NCBI GenBank assembly: GCA_045126515.1
Contig: JBGVOM010000048.1
Span: 1 to 64,000 of the forward strand
DNA from: RUG11237 sp045126515
Lineage (GTDB): Bacteria > Bacillota > Clostridia > Lachnospirales > Lachnospiraceae
DNA: 64,000 nt
Direction of reading: 5' to 3'
Shown here: piece by piece, positions 28,401 to 36,559 of the stretch
Layout: every line of letters begins with the position of its first letter
Numbering within the stretch: the first letter of the stretch is position 1
Notes under the pieces: model-generated
Told to the model about the DNA's origin: nothing
What the model saw: only the letters and a program-made list of their open reading frames with translations
Databases searched by the model: none
Translations under genes and position numbers: made by a program

Positions 28401-28859
28401 TTGCAGCAATTTTCTATTTTCAAACATGCCTTCCATCTTTTCTACATTTTCCGGCATAATTCCATATTGCATGAATTCTGAAATCACTGATTTTACTTCA
28501 TTGATATATCCTGTCTTTTTTAATTCATTTCCAATTACTTTAAATTCATTTTTGCTGTCATTTACCACCTTCCGAATCAGAAGGCTTTTACCTAAATCAT
28601 CCAAGGTTGGCAGATTTAAAGTTCCTGTTTCCTCCATTATATTGTACGCCAGTCTTGCAAAACTTAACACTTCAATATTCATGATTCCACCGTTTGGATG
28701 GCGCTTCACCAGTTCCATTTCTGTCTGTAGTGTTGACTGCTCTGGTACAATAAAAATAAAGTTTTCCTTTTGGTTTTCTATTGATTTTTGTATTATTTCT
28801 TCATATAAATAATGTGACTTTCCTGCGCCAGACTGTCCTATCACAAATTGTAAACCCAT
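25416..28859 (-). CDS. addB: ATP-dependent helicase/nuclease subunit B (AddB)
   Basis: An 1147-aa AddB/RexB subunit. It has the N-terminal Walker A GQSGAGKSH at residues 8-16, the nuclease motif VKIIDYKSG in the last quarter, and the C-terminal cluster CDYCKFKGVCGF. Together with an upstream cysteine (EKYAQCSYAHF), this forms the 4Fe-4S staple of the AddB nuclease. The start follows GAAGGAGTGAAAT. It is first in the addB-addA operon, a few bases after the terminator of the cysE operon. Confidence 0.96.
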   Translation of the reverse strand: MGLQFVIGQSGAGKSHYLYEEIIQKSIENQKENFIFIVPEQSTLQTEMELVKRHPNGGIMNIEVLSFARLAYNIMEETGTLNLPTLDDLGKSLLIRKVVNDSKNEFKVIGNELKKTGYINEVKSVISEFMQYGIMPENVEKMEGMFENRKLLQYKLQDIKKVYQSFEAYRKEKYITSEELLKVLARIIEKSEKIKNSTIVLDGYTGFTPVQMEVLDKLLLYARKVMVSVTLGYGENLEKEPKPYELFYMSKVMVQNICKLAKERGIKKEEDIRLKEKQVKRYEKNPPMAFLEQNFFRYQKKTYEQPQEAVSIHVAVNPCEELEFCAREIVKLTRKGYCYKDMAIIAGDTEEYMGYIERIFAKYSIPVFVDAKRPLMNNVLIEFIRAAIEVVLQDFKYESVFRFLKTGFHSLTWEEVDILENYVRANGIRGIKKYREKWVRPLHNMDAEQLEVVNGLREKLLFYFNYEDFYKSMRSKKTSVTEKTVCLYHFLEQFEVIKQLEEYETFFDKQGNPSLAKEYHQVYEKVMQVLEEMVELLGEEHISIEDYRDILEAGVGEVRIGVIPAGTDVVTIGELERSRLEHVKVLFVVGVNDGKIPKKATNKGVFSELEREEMYRNDIVLAPTVKEQSFMQRFYLYMQLTKPKDYLYLSYAKMNQKGESIRPSYLIQTFLKMYSDMCVVEENNQQLKNYLFTPKNGLGYLAEGYTDYREGEADVTWQALYQWYMEQEDYKEVVERFNQACFYGNYETEFGKAAAHALYGTTLSNSVTRLEKYAQCSYAHFLLYGLQLKEREEYKFAEVDLGNVLHLALELFSKRMEESSYNWFDIPAEVMEEWADKTIEESVIQYGNTVLFQTERDKYKMHRAKQLMQTTVATLSKQLRKGKFTPKNYELGFSVATNMEDVTIALSKEEKLKLKGRIDRVDTYENENQVYVKIIDYKSGNTSFNIAALYHGLQLQLVLYMDAAMKSIQKGTDKKVTPAGIFYYNIDNPLVDGEPGDTVEDIDKKIREKLRMNGLVNDSEEVIGLLDAEFEKKSEVIPVTKNKDGSLSKASKVLGEQDFSMLMDFVNKKIVTLGQGILSGDVSIRPYEMDNKTACDYCKFKGVCGFDKKLPGYQYKKLQKFSEEEVLEKIRGEENGDELYRGSAKGN

Positions 28860-28895
28860 ATTTCACTCCTTCTCTTATTCTCTGTGTTTTCTATG

Positions 28896-28929
28896 CAAAA
28901 ATAACGGTAGATAAACTACCGTTATTTTT
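28896..28929 (-). terminator. Terminator of the cysE-to-LCP operon
   Basis: AATAACGGTAG and CTACCGTTATT pair around ATAAA with A and T runs on either side, just past the LCP stop codon. The symmetry means it could work in both directions. Confidence 0.85.
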
Positions 28930-28935
28930 ATTTTT

Positions 28936-30318
28936 CTATTCTCCTGATTCTTCTGCTTCCTTTACACCATCTCCATAGACAGCTTCCTTAAATGCTTCAA
29001 TATTTGCATCAAAATCTAACTGTAGCACGGACATACCGCTGATGGTTGCATTTTTCCATGTGCCATCTGCCGGAAGATGAATCTGTTCCATATCATACCC
29101 CACAAACATCAATGACTTCATGGCAAGTAACGTCAATTCTGAATGTTTCATATTAGTTTTTACATTAGGAAGAACAGAATCCATCAGCTTTGTTATAGCA
29201 GTCGGCCCCATAGTCTTAGCTTTATTGGCAACTGCCGTGATAATCTCACGCTGTCTTTCTGTTCTCTGGAAATCCGTTCCGATATATCGGATTCGTGCGT
29301 AACTTAACGCCTGCTTTCCGGTTAAAGTCTGAACGCCTGCTGAGGTTAAATAACCATCACCAAATTCCTTGCCCAGTAACTCATTTGTTTCATTTAAATA
29401 AGCATTTACCCACTCTTTTTCTTCTTCGGACACATCAATTTCTACTCCGCCTACTGCATCTACGATATCAATAAATGAGAAGAAATCCACTTTCACATAG
29501 GCATCAATCGGTATCTTAAAGTTCTGCTCAATAGTCTGTATCAGCAAATCTTCCTGCCCATAAGAATAAGCGGCATTAATACGATTAGAACCGTGTCCCG
29601 GTATTTCCACATAACTGTCGCGAAGAATAGAAGTCATAACAATTCTGTTTTTCTTACTGTTGATGGATAATACAATCATACTGTCTGAACGTCCATCCTC
29701 ATCACTGCTTCTGGCATCCGTACCTATCAGAAGAATGTTCTTTACTCCGCTTACTTTTTCCACGTCATCCGGACGCACATAATCTGTTTCCATAGTTTCA
29801 TAATCTACCTTACCAACCATGGCATAAACAGCTCCATAAAGCAATCCGAAAAGTACAGCAATTACAATTAGAATTTTTATAATTTTTCGTTTTAATTTTT
29901 TTTCTGCCTTAGACGGCTTTCTCTTTCCTTTTCTTTTATCTGACATTTCATCCTCTCCTGCCATTCTACGGGAATCTCTGCGTCTTTCTTCCTGCTCATG
30001 CTGCTGCCTTGCCATTTCTCGGTGTTTTTGCTGTTCCTGCCTCTGTCTTGCTGCTTCCCGAGCCTTTTGCTGTTCCTGCCTCTGTCTTGCCGCTTCCCAT
30101 TCTTCTTGCTGTTCACTTTCGTATTGCTCTGGGCGTCGCTCCCGCTTCTCATATATATCCGTTTTCAGTTCACGATTTCGCCGTTCAACATACATATCCG
30201 TTTTTAATTCTGACTTTTCGCTTTTTGATTCTGTCTTTACTTCCCGAATCAATTCTTCTGTATTTTTTTCAAGATTCTCTGTTAGGTCAATTATATTAAA
30301 ATCATCTTTTCTGCTCAT
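28936..30318 (-). CDS. LytR-CpsA-Psr (LCP) family protein
   Basis: A 460-aa membrane protein of the LCP family, which transfers glycopolymers such as teichoic acids to peptidoglycan. The cytoplasmic N-terminus is unusually long (about 145 residues) and includes three 13-residue Gln/Arg repeats (EAARQRQEQQKAR type). A membrane helix (IIKILIVIAVLFGLLYGAVY) follows, then the LCP domain from NILLIGTDAR with DSMIVLSIN, LRDSYVEIPG and the SYARIRYIGTDFQRTERQ catalytic arginines. ATG at 30318 is used; the upstream GTG is part of the AAGGTG ribosome site. It is the last gene of the operon after sigH. Confidence 0.92.
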   Translation of the reverse strand: MSRKDDFNIIDLTENLEKNTEELIREVKTESKSEKSELKTDMYVERRNRELKTDIYEKRERRPEQYESEQQEEWEAARQRQEQQKAREAARQRQEQQKHREMARQQHEQEERRRDSRRMAGEDEMSDKRKGKRKPSKAEKKLKRKIIKILIVIAVLFGLLYGAVYAMVGKVDYETMETDYVRPDDVEKVSGVKNILLIGTDARSSDEDGRSDSMIVLSINSKKNRIVMTSILRDSYVEIPGHGSNRINAAYSYGQEDLLIQTIEQNFKIPIDAYVKVDFFSFIDIVDAVGGVEIDVSEEEKEWVNAYLNETNELLGKEFGDGYLTSAGVQTLTGKQALSYARIRYIGTDFQRTERQREIITAVANKAKTMGPTAITKLMDSVLPNVKTNMKHSELTLLAMKSLMFVGYDMEQIHLPADGTWKNATISGMSVLQLDFDANIEAFKEAVYGDGVKEAEESGE

Positions 30319-30330
30319 ATGAATCACCTT

Positions 30331-30930
30331 TTACTTTAATGTGCCTGCAAGTTTCCCTTTCATTCTCTGTAAAGCATTGTCAATGGACTTTTCACTTTTC
30401 CCTAATATCCTGGCAATCTCTTTATATGAAATTCCGGAAATATACAAATCCAAAACTTCTTTTTCCATAACACTTAATTTCTGTTCTATAATCTCTGCAA
30501 TCTGCTGCAAATTTTCTCTTCCAATCACCAATTCTTCCGGCGTTTTCATGGCAGATTTTAACACGTCTTTCAATTCTCCTTCTTCCTCCCCACTACCTAC
30601 TACTGTGTGAAAAGAAATATAAGTATTTAATGGTGCGTGTTTTTGTCTTCCTGCCGCCTTCATAGCAGAATACATCTGCCTTGCAATACAAATCTCTGCA
30701 AAAGCATAAAAGCTGTAATCCCGTTCACAATCAAAGTCTCTGATTGCCTTAAACAGTCCAATCATACCTTCCTGGATTAAATCATCATTATCTCCACCAA
30801 GAATATACATGGCTTTTGCTTTCTTTTTTACCAGATGCTTGTATTTTTCCATAATGTAATCCGTCAGTTCCTGATTTCCCGCTTGAATCTGGCGAATAAT
30901 TTCTTCATCTTCTTTTTCTATTCTCCCCAT
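30331..30930 (-). CDS. sigH: RNA polymerase sigma factor SigH (Spo0H type)
   Basis: A 199-aa sigma-70 family factor of the sporulation sigma-H group, which controls the start of sporulation and stationary-phase genes. Region 2 is seen in DDLIQEGMIGLFKAIRDF and SFYAFAEICIARQM, and region 4 in VLDLYISGISYKEIARILG. The gene order rlmB-sigH and the co-transcription with cysS/mrnC are common in Clostridia. Placement behind a Cys T box means its transcription may respond in part to cysteine supply. Confidence 0.93.
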   Translation of the reverse strand: MGRIEKEDEEIIRQIQAGNQELTDYIMEKYKHLVKKKAKAMYILGGDNDDLIQEGMIGLFKAIRDFDCERDYSFYAFAEICIARQMYSAMKAAGRQKHAPLNTYISFHTVVGSGEEEGELKDVLKSAMKTPEELVIGRENLQQIAEIIEQKLSVMEKEVLDLYISGISYKEIARILGKSEKSIDNALQRMKGKLAGTLK

Positions 30931-30940
30931 GCCTTGTCCT

Positions 30941-31690
30941 CTATTTTTTCTGATTAAGCCGCTGCCTTACAATTTCAAAGGCAAGAACTCCTGCTGCCAC
31001 AGATGCATTTAAGGAATCAATATCTCCTTTCATTGGAATGGAGGTAATATAATCACATTTTTCTTTTACCAGACGGCTGACTCCTTCCCCTTCATTTCCA
31101 ATTACCAAACCAATCGGTCCAGTCAGATTTGTACGGTACATTACTTCGCCACCCATATCTGCACAGGCAAACCAAATCCCCTGTTCTTTTAATTCATCAA
31201 TGGTCTTACCCAGATTGGTTACCTTAGCAACAGGTGTATAATTTAATGCCCCTGCCGATGTTCTGGCAACAGTAGCAGTAAGTCCGGCTGCCCTGTGCTT
31301 TGGAATAATGACTCCGTGGGCACCTGCTAAATTAGCCGTTCGAATAATCGCACCTAAATTATGTGGATCTTCAATGCCATCCAATAAAAAGATAAATGGC
31401 GGCTCATTCTTTGCTCTGGCGTTCTCTAAAATATCTTCCACCGAAGCGTAATCATAGGCTGCCGCGAAGGCAATCACTCCCTGATGCTTTCCTGTTTCTG
31501 ACATTTGGTCTAAACGCTCTTTTTTCACATATTGAATGAACGTATCTTGTTTCTTAGCCTCTCTGACAATGGAAAGAATCGGTCCGTCCTTACAGCCGTC
31601 TAAAATAAACAGCTTATCTATGGTTTTCCCGGAACGAAATGCTTCCATACAGGCATTTCTTCCTTCAATTGTAAATTCCTCATATCTCAT
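30941..31690 (-). CDS. rlmB: 23S rRNA 2'-O-ribose methyltransferase RlmB
   Basis: A 249-aa SpoU/TrmH-family enzyme. Known relatives methylate the 2'-O of G2251 in 23S rRNA. The N-terminal substrate-binding domain starts with EFTIEGRNACMEAF, and the SPOUT knot motifs are LDGIEDPHNLGAIIRTA, GLVIGNEGEGVS and the final SLNASVAAGVLAFE. It sits between mrnC (17 bp) and sigH (10 bp) in the cysE operon, a conserved Firmicutes order. Confidence 0.94.
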   Translation of the reverse strand: MRYEEFTIEGRNACMEAFRSGKTIDKLFILDGCKDGPILSIVREAKKQDTFIQYVKKERLDQMSETGKHQGVIAFAAAYDYASVEDILENARAKNEPPFIFLLDGIEDPHNLGAIIRTANLAGAHGVIIPKHRAAGLTATVARTSAGALNYTPVAKVTNLGKTIDELKEQGIWFACADMGGEVMYRTNLTGPIGLVIGNEGEGVSRLVKEKCDYITSIPMKGDIDSLNASVAAGVLAFEIVRQRLNQKK

Positions 31691-31706
31691 GTTCTGTGTT
31701 ACCTTT

Positions 31707-32141
31707 CTATATACAGAGGTCTGCCCGCTGCAAACCTTCCTTTATTAAATAAACCATACGCTCCCATTGATTATCTAAATACAAATATCCCATCAATGCC
31801 TCAAATCCTGTTGCCTTGCGGTAATCCGCCATCGTAGCATTTTTTGCCATGGTAGCTGATTTGGCGTTTCTGCCCCGCTTGTACACTGACATTTCTTCCT
31901 CTGTAAGAAGTTCCAATAAGCCGTCTATCATGGCAGACTGGGAAGCCGCCTTTACCAGACTGCTGGTTTTCTTATGAAGCTTATTTGCCTGCGTATTCCC
32001 ACGATTTACCACAACCGTGCGAATCACCAAATCGTATATGCCATCTCCTATATAAGCAAGCACCAGCGGTGAATAGCTTTTGGCACTTGCTTCTTTCATC
32101 TGAAAATTTTCCTTTAGTAATTCATCTAAGCTCTTTTCCAT
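31707..32141 (-). CDS. mrnC: Mini-ribonuclease III
   Basis: A 144-aa RNase III-like catalytic domain without a double-stranded RNA-binding domain, as in MrnC, which matures 23S rRNA ends. Key segments are LAYIGDGIYDLVIR with the catalytic Asp, and FEALMGYLYLDNQ with the catalytic Glu. It overlaps the end of cysS by 16 bp, the usual arrangement in Firmicutes. Confidence 0.94.
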   Translation of the reverse strand: MEKSLDELLKENFQMKEASAKSYSPLVLAYIGDGIYDLVIRTVVVNRGNTQANKLHKKTSSLVKAASQSAMIDGLLELLTEEEMSVYKRGRNAKSATMAKNATMADYRKATGFEALMGYLYLDNQWERMVYLIKEGLQRADLCI

Positions 32142-33520
32142 TGAACTCCCTCGCGTGTATCCTTTAAGATAATTCCTTTTTCCAGTAAAATATCTCTGAT
32201 TTCATCCGCTCTTGCAAAATTCTTTTCTTTTCTTGCCGCCTGACGTTCTGCGATTAGCTGTTCAATTTCTTCTTCCAGAATTTCTTCCTTCTGCTCTAAA
32301 ATAATCCCCAGCACATTTGCCAAATCATACAAAGTCTTCTGAAAAGCTTCTAATAATTCTTTGGAACTGTCTTCTTTTGCTTCAATATTAATGAATTTTA
32401 CAAATTCAAAAATAGCCGAAATTGCATCCGCAGTATTAAAATCATCATCCATAGCTGTTTCAAATTTTGCTATATATTCTTTCTGTCTTTCTAAAAGCTG
32501 CTTTTCTTCTTCTTTTAATGTTCCTTCTGCCTTTTCTACAAGATTTTTTAAACGCTCAGCGGAAGTCAGGATTCTTTCTAACCCATTCTTAGAACTATCC
32601 ATCAAATCTGCACTAAAATTCAATGGGCTTCTGTAATGAGCACTTAACATAAAGAAACGCAGTACCTGTAAATCATATTTTTCACCAATTTCTCTTACGG
32701 TAAAGAAATTTCCCAGGGACTTTGACATTTTCTTATTGTTAATATTTAAAAATGCATTGTGCAGCCAATACTTTGCAAAATCTTTACCGTTGGCAGCTTC
32801 ACTCTGTGCAATTTCATTTTCGTGATGTGGGAAAACTAAATCTTCTCCACCAGCATGAATATCTATGGTATCTCCTAAATATTTCTTTGACATCACGGAA
32901 CATTCAATATGCCATCCCGGACGTCCCTGTCCCCATGGAGATTCCCAGTATGGCTCCCCTTCTTTCTTCGGCTTCCAGAGTACAAAATCCATGGCATCTT
33001 CTTTTTGTTCTTCGATGGCAATACGCTTTCCTGCTTCTAACTCGTCAATATTTTTCTTAGACAATTTTCCATAACCTTCAAACTTGCGGGTACGGAAATA
33101 TACGGTACCATCCACCGGGTAAGCATATCCCTTTTCAATCAAGGTTTCAATCATGGAAATCATGCCATCAATTTCTTCCGTTGCCTTAGGATTTCTCGTT
33201 GCCGGCTTAATATTTAAATCTGCCATATCCTTTTTGCATTCTTTAATATAGCGTTCAGACACTTCACTTGCCGGTATTCCTTCTTCGATAGACTTGTTGA
33301 TAATCTTATCATCCACGTCCGTAAAATTGGACACGTAAGTCACTTCATATCCCTTATACTCAAAGTAACGTCTTACGGTGTCAAATACAATCATCGGTCT
33401 TGCATTTCCAATATGAATGTAATTGTACACCGTAGGACCACATACATACATTTTTACTTTTCCTTCTTCAATTGGTACAAATTCTTCTTTCTTTTTGCTG
33501 AGGGTATTGTATAATTTCAT
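32126..33520 (-). CDS. cysS: Cysteine--tRNA ligase
   Basis: A 464-aa class I synthetase. It has the zinc cysteine CGPTVYNYIHIGNARP with the HIGH-like HIGN, the GWHIECS segment, the KMSKSLGN loop, and an alpha-helical C-terminal domain ending with RADEIRDILLEKGI. The start follows AAGGAGAGCG. It is the second gene of the Cys T-box operon after cysE, so cysteine synthesis and tRNA charging are controlled together. Confidence 0.98.
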   Translation of the reverse strand: MKLYNTLSKKKEEFVPIEEGKVKMYVCGPTVYNYIHIGNARPMIVFDTVRRYFEYKGYEVTYVSNFTDVDDKIINKSIEEGIPASEVSERYIKECKKDMADLNIKPATRNPKATEEIDGMISMIETLIEKGYAYPVDGTVYFRTRKFEGYGKLSKKNIDELEAGKRIAIEEQKEDAMDFVLWKPKKEGEPYWESPWGQGRPGWHIECSVMSKKYLGDTIDIHAGGEDLVFPHHENEIAQSEAANGKDFAKYWLHNAFLNINNKKMSKSLGNFFTVREIGEKYDLQVLRFFMLSAHYRSPLNFSADLMDSSKNGLERILTSAERLKNLVEKAEGTLKEEEKQLLERQKEYIAKFETAMDDDFNTADAISAIFEFVKFINIEAKEDSSKELLEAFQKTLYDLANVLGIILEQKEEILEEEIEQLIAERQAARKEKNFARADEIRDILLEKGIILKDTREGVQWKRA

Positions 33521-33531
33521 TTTCGCTCTCC

Positions 33532-34206
33532 TTATTTTCCCTTTTCAGACTCTAACCGTTTAATTTCTGTTTCTAGTTCCACAATGCGCTTGCAAAGCAC
33601 ATCATTGTTTTTCCGTAGTTCTGTGATTTCCACTTGAACAGGATCCGGTAAATCTACCTGATTTAAATCATTTCTCGGAATAGAAACGTTATTGCGTTTC
33701 ACCACATGCCCAGGTACACCCACCACTGTTGAATTTGGCGGAACCTCCTTTAGCACCACAGAGCCGGCACCGATCTTGGAATTTTCTCCCACAGTGAAGG
33801 AACCGATAATCTTGGCGCCAGCACTGATCATTACGTTATCCTCAATGGTAGGATGACGTTTTCCGGTTTCCTTACCGGTACCACCTAAAGTAACGCCCTG
33901 ATACAAGGTAACGTTATCCCCCACGATAGCAGTTTCTCCTATAATAACACCGCTGCCATGGTCGATAAACAATCCCTTGCCAATGGTTGCTCCCGGATGT
34001 ATTTCAATTCCTGTTTTCCTAACTGCCCGTTGGGACACCCATCTTGCCCAGAAATAGTGTTTTCCCAAATATAGCTTATGGGCGAGGCGATAATGCAACA
34101 TCACCTTAAAACTTGGGTACAAAAGCACCTCCATATTGGAATGAAGTGCCGGGTCGCGTTCTTTCACTACTTGAATTTCCTCTTTAATGTTTTTAATAAT
34201 TCCCAT
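33532..34206 (-). CDS. cysE: Serine O-acetyltransferase
   Basis: A 224-aa enzyme making O-acetylserine, the precursor of cysteine. The N-terminal helical part (residues 1-70) is the short Firmicutes type. The left-handed beta-helix of hexapeptide repeats includes IDHGSGVVIGETAIVGDN and VTLGGTGKETGKRHPTI. The C-terminal ~40 residues form a coiled coil (ITELRKNNDVLCKRIVELE). It is the first gene after the Cys T-box leader. Confidence 0.95.
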   Translation of the reverse strand: MGIIKNIKEEIQVVKERDPALHSNMEVLLYPSFKVMLHYRLAHKLYLGKHYFWARWVSQRAVRKTGIEIHPGATIGKGLFIDHGSGVIIGETAIVGDNVTLYQGVTLGGTGKETGKRHPTIEDNVMISAGAKIIGSFTVGENSKIGAGSVVLKEVPPNSTVVGVPGHVVKRNNVSIPRNDLNQVDLPDPVQVEITELRKNNDVLCKRIVELETEIKRLESEKGK

Positions 34207-34279
34207 TTATATCACTTCCTATTTAAGCTTCTTTTCCGCTCATTGTCCGCACCAACAGTCCCTTTCGGCTGTGGACACC

Positions 34280-34537
34280 AAAAAACCGCAGACAGTCATC
34301 TCTGCTTAGAGACGAATTTATCCGCGGTTCCACTCTATTAGAGGATTCTTCCTCCACCTTTAACACGTAACGTGTGCCTACGTTCTTAACTAACGGCTCA
34401 TGCCTTCATTAAAACAGCTCCCGGTCGCACTTTCTTTATCTCTCCTGCCGGAAATGCTTTCAGCCTGTGGCATTTCCTCTCTGCTGCGTTCCTTATAAAT
34501 ACTCTTACCGCTCAACGCTTTTACTTTCTTCTGTTAC
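34280..34537 (-). promoter_or_regulatory. T-box riboswitch (Cys) of the cysE operon
   Basis: The T-box sequence AGAGTGGAACCGCGGA (34321-34336, minus strand) precedes a terminator in which CCGCGGA pairs with TCTGCGG and is followed by TTTTTT (34281-34325). In the specifier position, GAAAGTGCGACC contains TGC, a Cys codon, at 34427-34429. This fits cysE-cysS downstream. Confidence 0.95.
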
Positions 34538-34544
34538 TTACTTT

Positions 34545-34573
34545 AGTCTATGCAAAAACGAAAGATTTGTCAA
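34545..34573 (-). promoter_or_regulatory. Promoter of the cysE operon
   Basis: TTGACA (34568-34573), 17 bp, TAGACT (34545-34550) on the minus strand. It lies only two bases past the GNAT stop codon. Confidence 0.8.
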
Positions 34574-34575
34574 TA

Positions 34576-35733
34576 TCAAACTACCTCATTTAAGAAAATT
34601 TTTAATTTTTTAAAAGATTTTTTTACAATTTCTTCTACATTAAAAACAGGAATCGCTCTCTGGCTTTCTCCCGCTTTCTGCAAAAATTCACACTGCTTTC
34701 TGGCTTTTGCAAAGAATTCTTTTCCCTGTTTTTCCACGGTCACAAAATACTGCCCCTGATTTTCCTCTAAAAAAGAATCTTGGACCTCTATCACCGGATG
34801 ACTTTCCAGCCACTGTATTTCTTCCGGTTGCAATGGAATCAACTCCATAAATTTGCAAATATCCGTCACTCTTATCATAATACAAGGAAAAACATGATCC
34901 ACAGGAAGACCGTTATCTGAGAACTCACCGCCAAAAAGTTTCAATGCTTTGTCAATTCCATATTTTTCCCAAATTGCGTTAAGTATCTCAATTTCTCTAT
35001 GTTCATCACATACCAGTTCCCGCAGCTGTACGGTCCCCTCCTTTGTCATAAAACAATAACCACAAATTTTCCCGGAAAAAGAATCTCTTGCCAGCAAAAT
35101 ACTTCCCTGCTGACTCCTTTGTTCTTTTATCAGGCGGCTATAATACTGTTCATCTCTTTTGGCGAACACCTGATACTGTTCCTGTAGCTTTCTTTGTGAA
35201 TACTTGCACAATTCTGTAATCGCCATTTTAAAGGCTTTTTCCGCAACAGTTTCTGTGATTTCTTCTATATATATACTGTTTCCGTTGAAACTCGCCTCTC
35301 TTTGTGTTGCCTTTGACAGCCATTCTTTGGTAAAGCAATAATCCTTTCGTCCATATACCGTAACGAAATCAAATGGTTTATAGATGGCTTCTTTTGCCGG
35401 CATCAGAAAAACAAACGGTCTTCCTTTTTTTCTCGCTTCATCCATTGCCTCATGCAACAGTTCTGCCATTCTTCCCTGATGTCTATATTCTTCTTTCGTT
35501 GCCACTGCCACAATATAGTCTGAAACAATTTCAAGCTTTCCCACACACAGCCTGTAAGGATTTAAATGAAGCATAGATACCAGCATTTCTTCCTGAAAAC
35601 TTCCCAATATTTGGTTGTCTTTCAGTTTTTCCCTATAATAGTAATCCAGAAACTCTTTGGTATCTTCTGTAAAAATTTCTTCCCAAAGCTGTCTGCTTTT
35701 CTGTTTTTCCTTGTCTTCTAACTTCTTTACCAT
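34576..35733 (-). CDS. GNAT-family N-acetyltransferase (Eis-like layout)
   Basis: A 385-aa protein with an N-terminal GNAT fold; IVAVATKEEYRHQGRMAELL is the acetyl-CoA-binding motif A. The middle and C-terminal parts are compatible with the second GNAT and sterol-carrier-like domains of Eis-type enzymes. The substrate is unknown. It starts four bases past the ispF stop codon and lacks a strong ribosome site, so translation is probably coupled to ispF. Confidence 0.8.
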   Translation of the reverse strand: MVKKLEDKEKQKSRQLWEEIFTEDTKEFLDYYYREKLKDNQILGSFQEEMLVSMLHLNPYRLCVGKLEIVSDYIVAVATKEEYRHQGRMAELLHEAMDEARKKGRPFVFLMPAKEAIYKPFDFVTVYGRKDYCFTKEWLSKATQREASFNGNSIYIEEITETVAEKAFKMAITELCKYSQRKLQEQYQVFAKRDEQYYSRLIKEQRSQQGSILLARDSFSGKICGYCFMTKEGTVQLRELVCDEHREIEILNAIWEKYGIDKALKLFGGEFSDNGLPVDHVFPCIMIRVTDICKFMELIPLQPEEIQWLESHPVIEVQDSFLEENQGQYFVTVEKQGKEFFAKARKQCEFLQKAGESQRAIPVFNVEEIVKKSFKKLKIFLNEVV

Positions 35734-35736
35734 GTC

Positions 35737-36279
35737 TTAATTTCTTGGACAGCCTTGACATCCGCTACAGCTGCGCTCCTGCATCACATCATCATACATA
35801 TAATTTTCCACCGTATTTAATGCGCAGATTGCCTGTGAGGAAATACCTTTCATTTCTCCGGTAAAACCTAATCCCTCTTCTGTAGTGGCTTTCACATTGA
35901 TTCTGTTCACGTCAATTTGCAGTGCTTCTGCAATGTTTTCACGCATCTGCTGTATATGAGGAAGCATCTTTGGCTTCTGAGCAATAATAGTTGCATCTAT
36001 ATTTTCAATAACATACAGATTTTCTTCTAAAAGTTCTCTTACATGCTCTAACAGCTTTATACTTGAAATTCCTTTATACTTTTCATCTGTATCCGGAAAA
36101 TGTTTCCCAATATCCCCTAAAGCTGCTGCGCCTAATAAAGCATCCATAATAGCGTGAAGCAAAACATCTGCATCTGAATGTCCTAACAATCCCAGTTCGT
36201 AATCTATTTTTACACCACCTAAGATTAAATCTCTGCCTTCTACCAGACGGTGTACATCATATCCCATTCCAACTCTCAT
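35737..36279 (-). CDS. ispF: 2-C-methyl-D-erythritol 2,4-cyclodiphosphate synthase with Cys tail
   Basis: A 180-aa IspF of the MEP isoprenoid pathway. Metal ligands are in GYDVHRLVEGRD (Asp8, His10) and GLLGHSDADVLLHAIMDAL, the diphosphate-binding segment is DIGKHFPDTDEKYK, and the family end GLGFTGEMKGISSQAIC is present. It is about 20 residues longer than usual, ending in a CxxCxxC tail with Cys171, Cys174 and Cys177. That tail is not part of the known fold and may bind metal or form disulfides. Confidence 0.95.
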   Translation of the reverse strand: MRVGMGYDVHRLVEGRDLILGGVKIDYELGLLGHSDADVLLHAIMDALLGAAALGDIGKHFPDTDEKYKGISSIKLLEHVRELLEENLYVIENIDATIIAQKPKMLPHIQQMRENIAEALQIDVNRINVKATTEEGLGFTGEMKGISSQAICALNTVENYMYDDVMQERSCSGCQGCPRN

Positions 36280-36434
36280 GTTTTTATTCCTTTCTTAATC
36301 TGAATTGGCAGCCACGATAACTGCTCCTATTAAAAATACACGAATTTTTTATTTTATGCAATGTTCTTTTGCAATTAATTTCTTGATGATAAGATTTCTC
36401 GTTACAACTTTTTACATTTTCCCTAAAGAAATTG

Positions 36435-36463
36435 TTGCAATTGTATGTATAATATGCTATACT
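36435..36463 (+). promoter_or_regulatory. Promoter of tRNA-Thr
   Basis: TTGCAA (36435-36440), 17 bp, TATACT (36458-36463) on the plus strand, 23 bp before the mature tRNA start. Confidence 0.75.
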
Positions 36464-36486
36464 CTTTTTTGTCGGATAAACGACAT

Positions 36487-36559
36487 GCTGGCATGGCACA
36501 GTCGGTAGCGCACTTCATTGGTAGTGAAGAGGTCACGGGTTCGATTCCCGTTGCTAGCT
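36487..36559 (+). tRNA. tRNA-Thr (GGT)
   Basis: A 73-base cloverleaf. The acceptor stem is GCTGGCA with TGCTAGC (one G-T pair). The anticodon arm is CTTCA-TTGGTAG-TGAAG, giving anticodon GGT (reads ACC/ACT). The T arm is ACGGG-TTCGATT-CCCGT. The 3' CCA is not encoded. It stands alone on the plus strand, and long open frames on the other strand here are its reverse complement. Confidence 0.95.

Noticed and set aside
30003..30110. 39-bp direct repeats as a possible CRISPR
   Set aside because: They are in-frame coding repeats in the LCP protein tail with no unique spacers; no CRISPR array or cas gene was found in the window.
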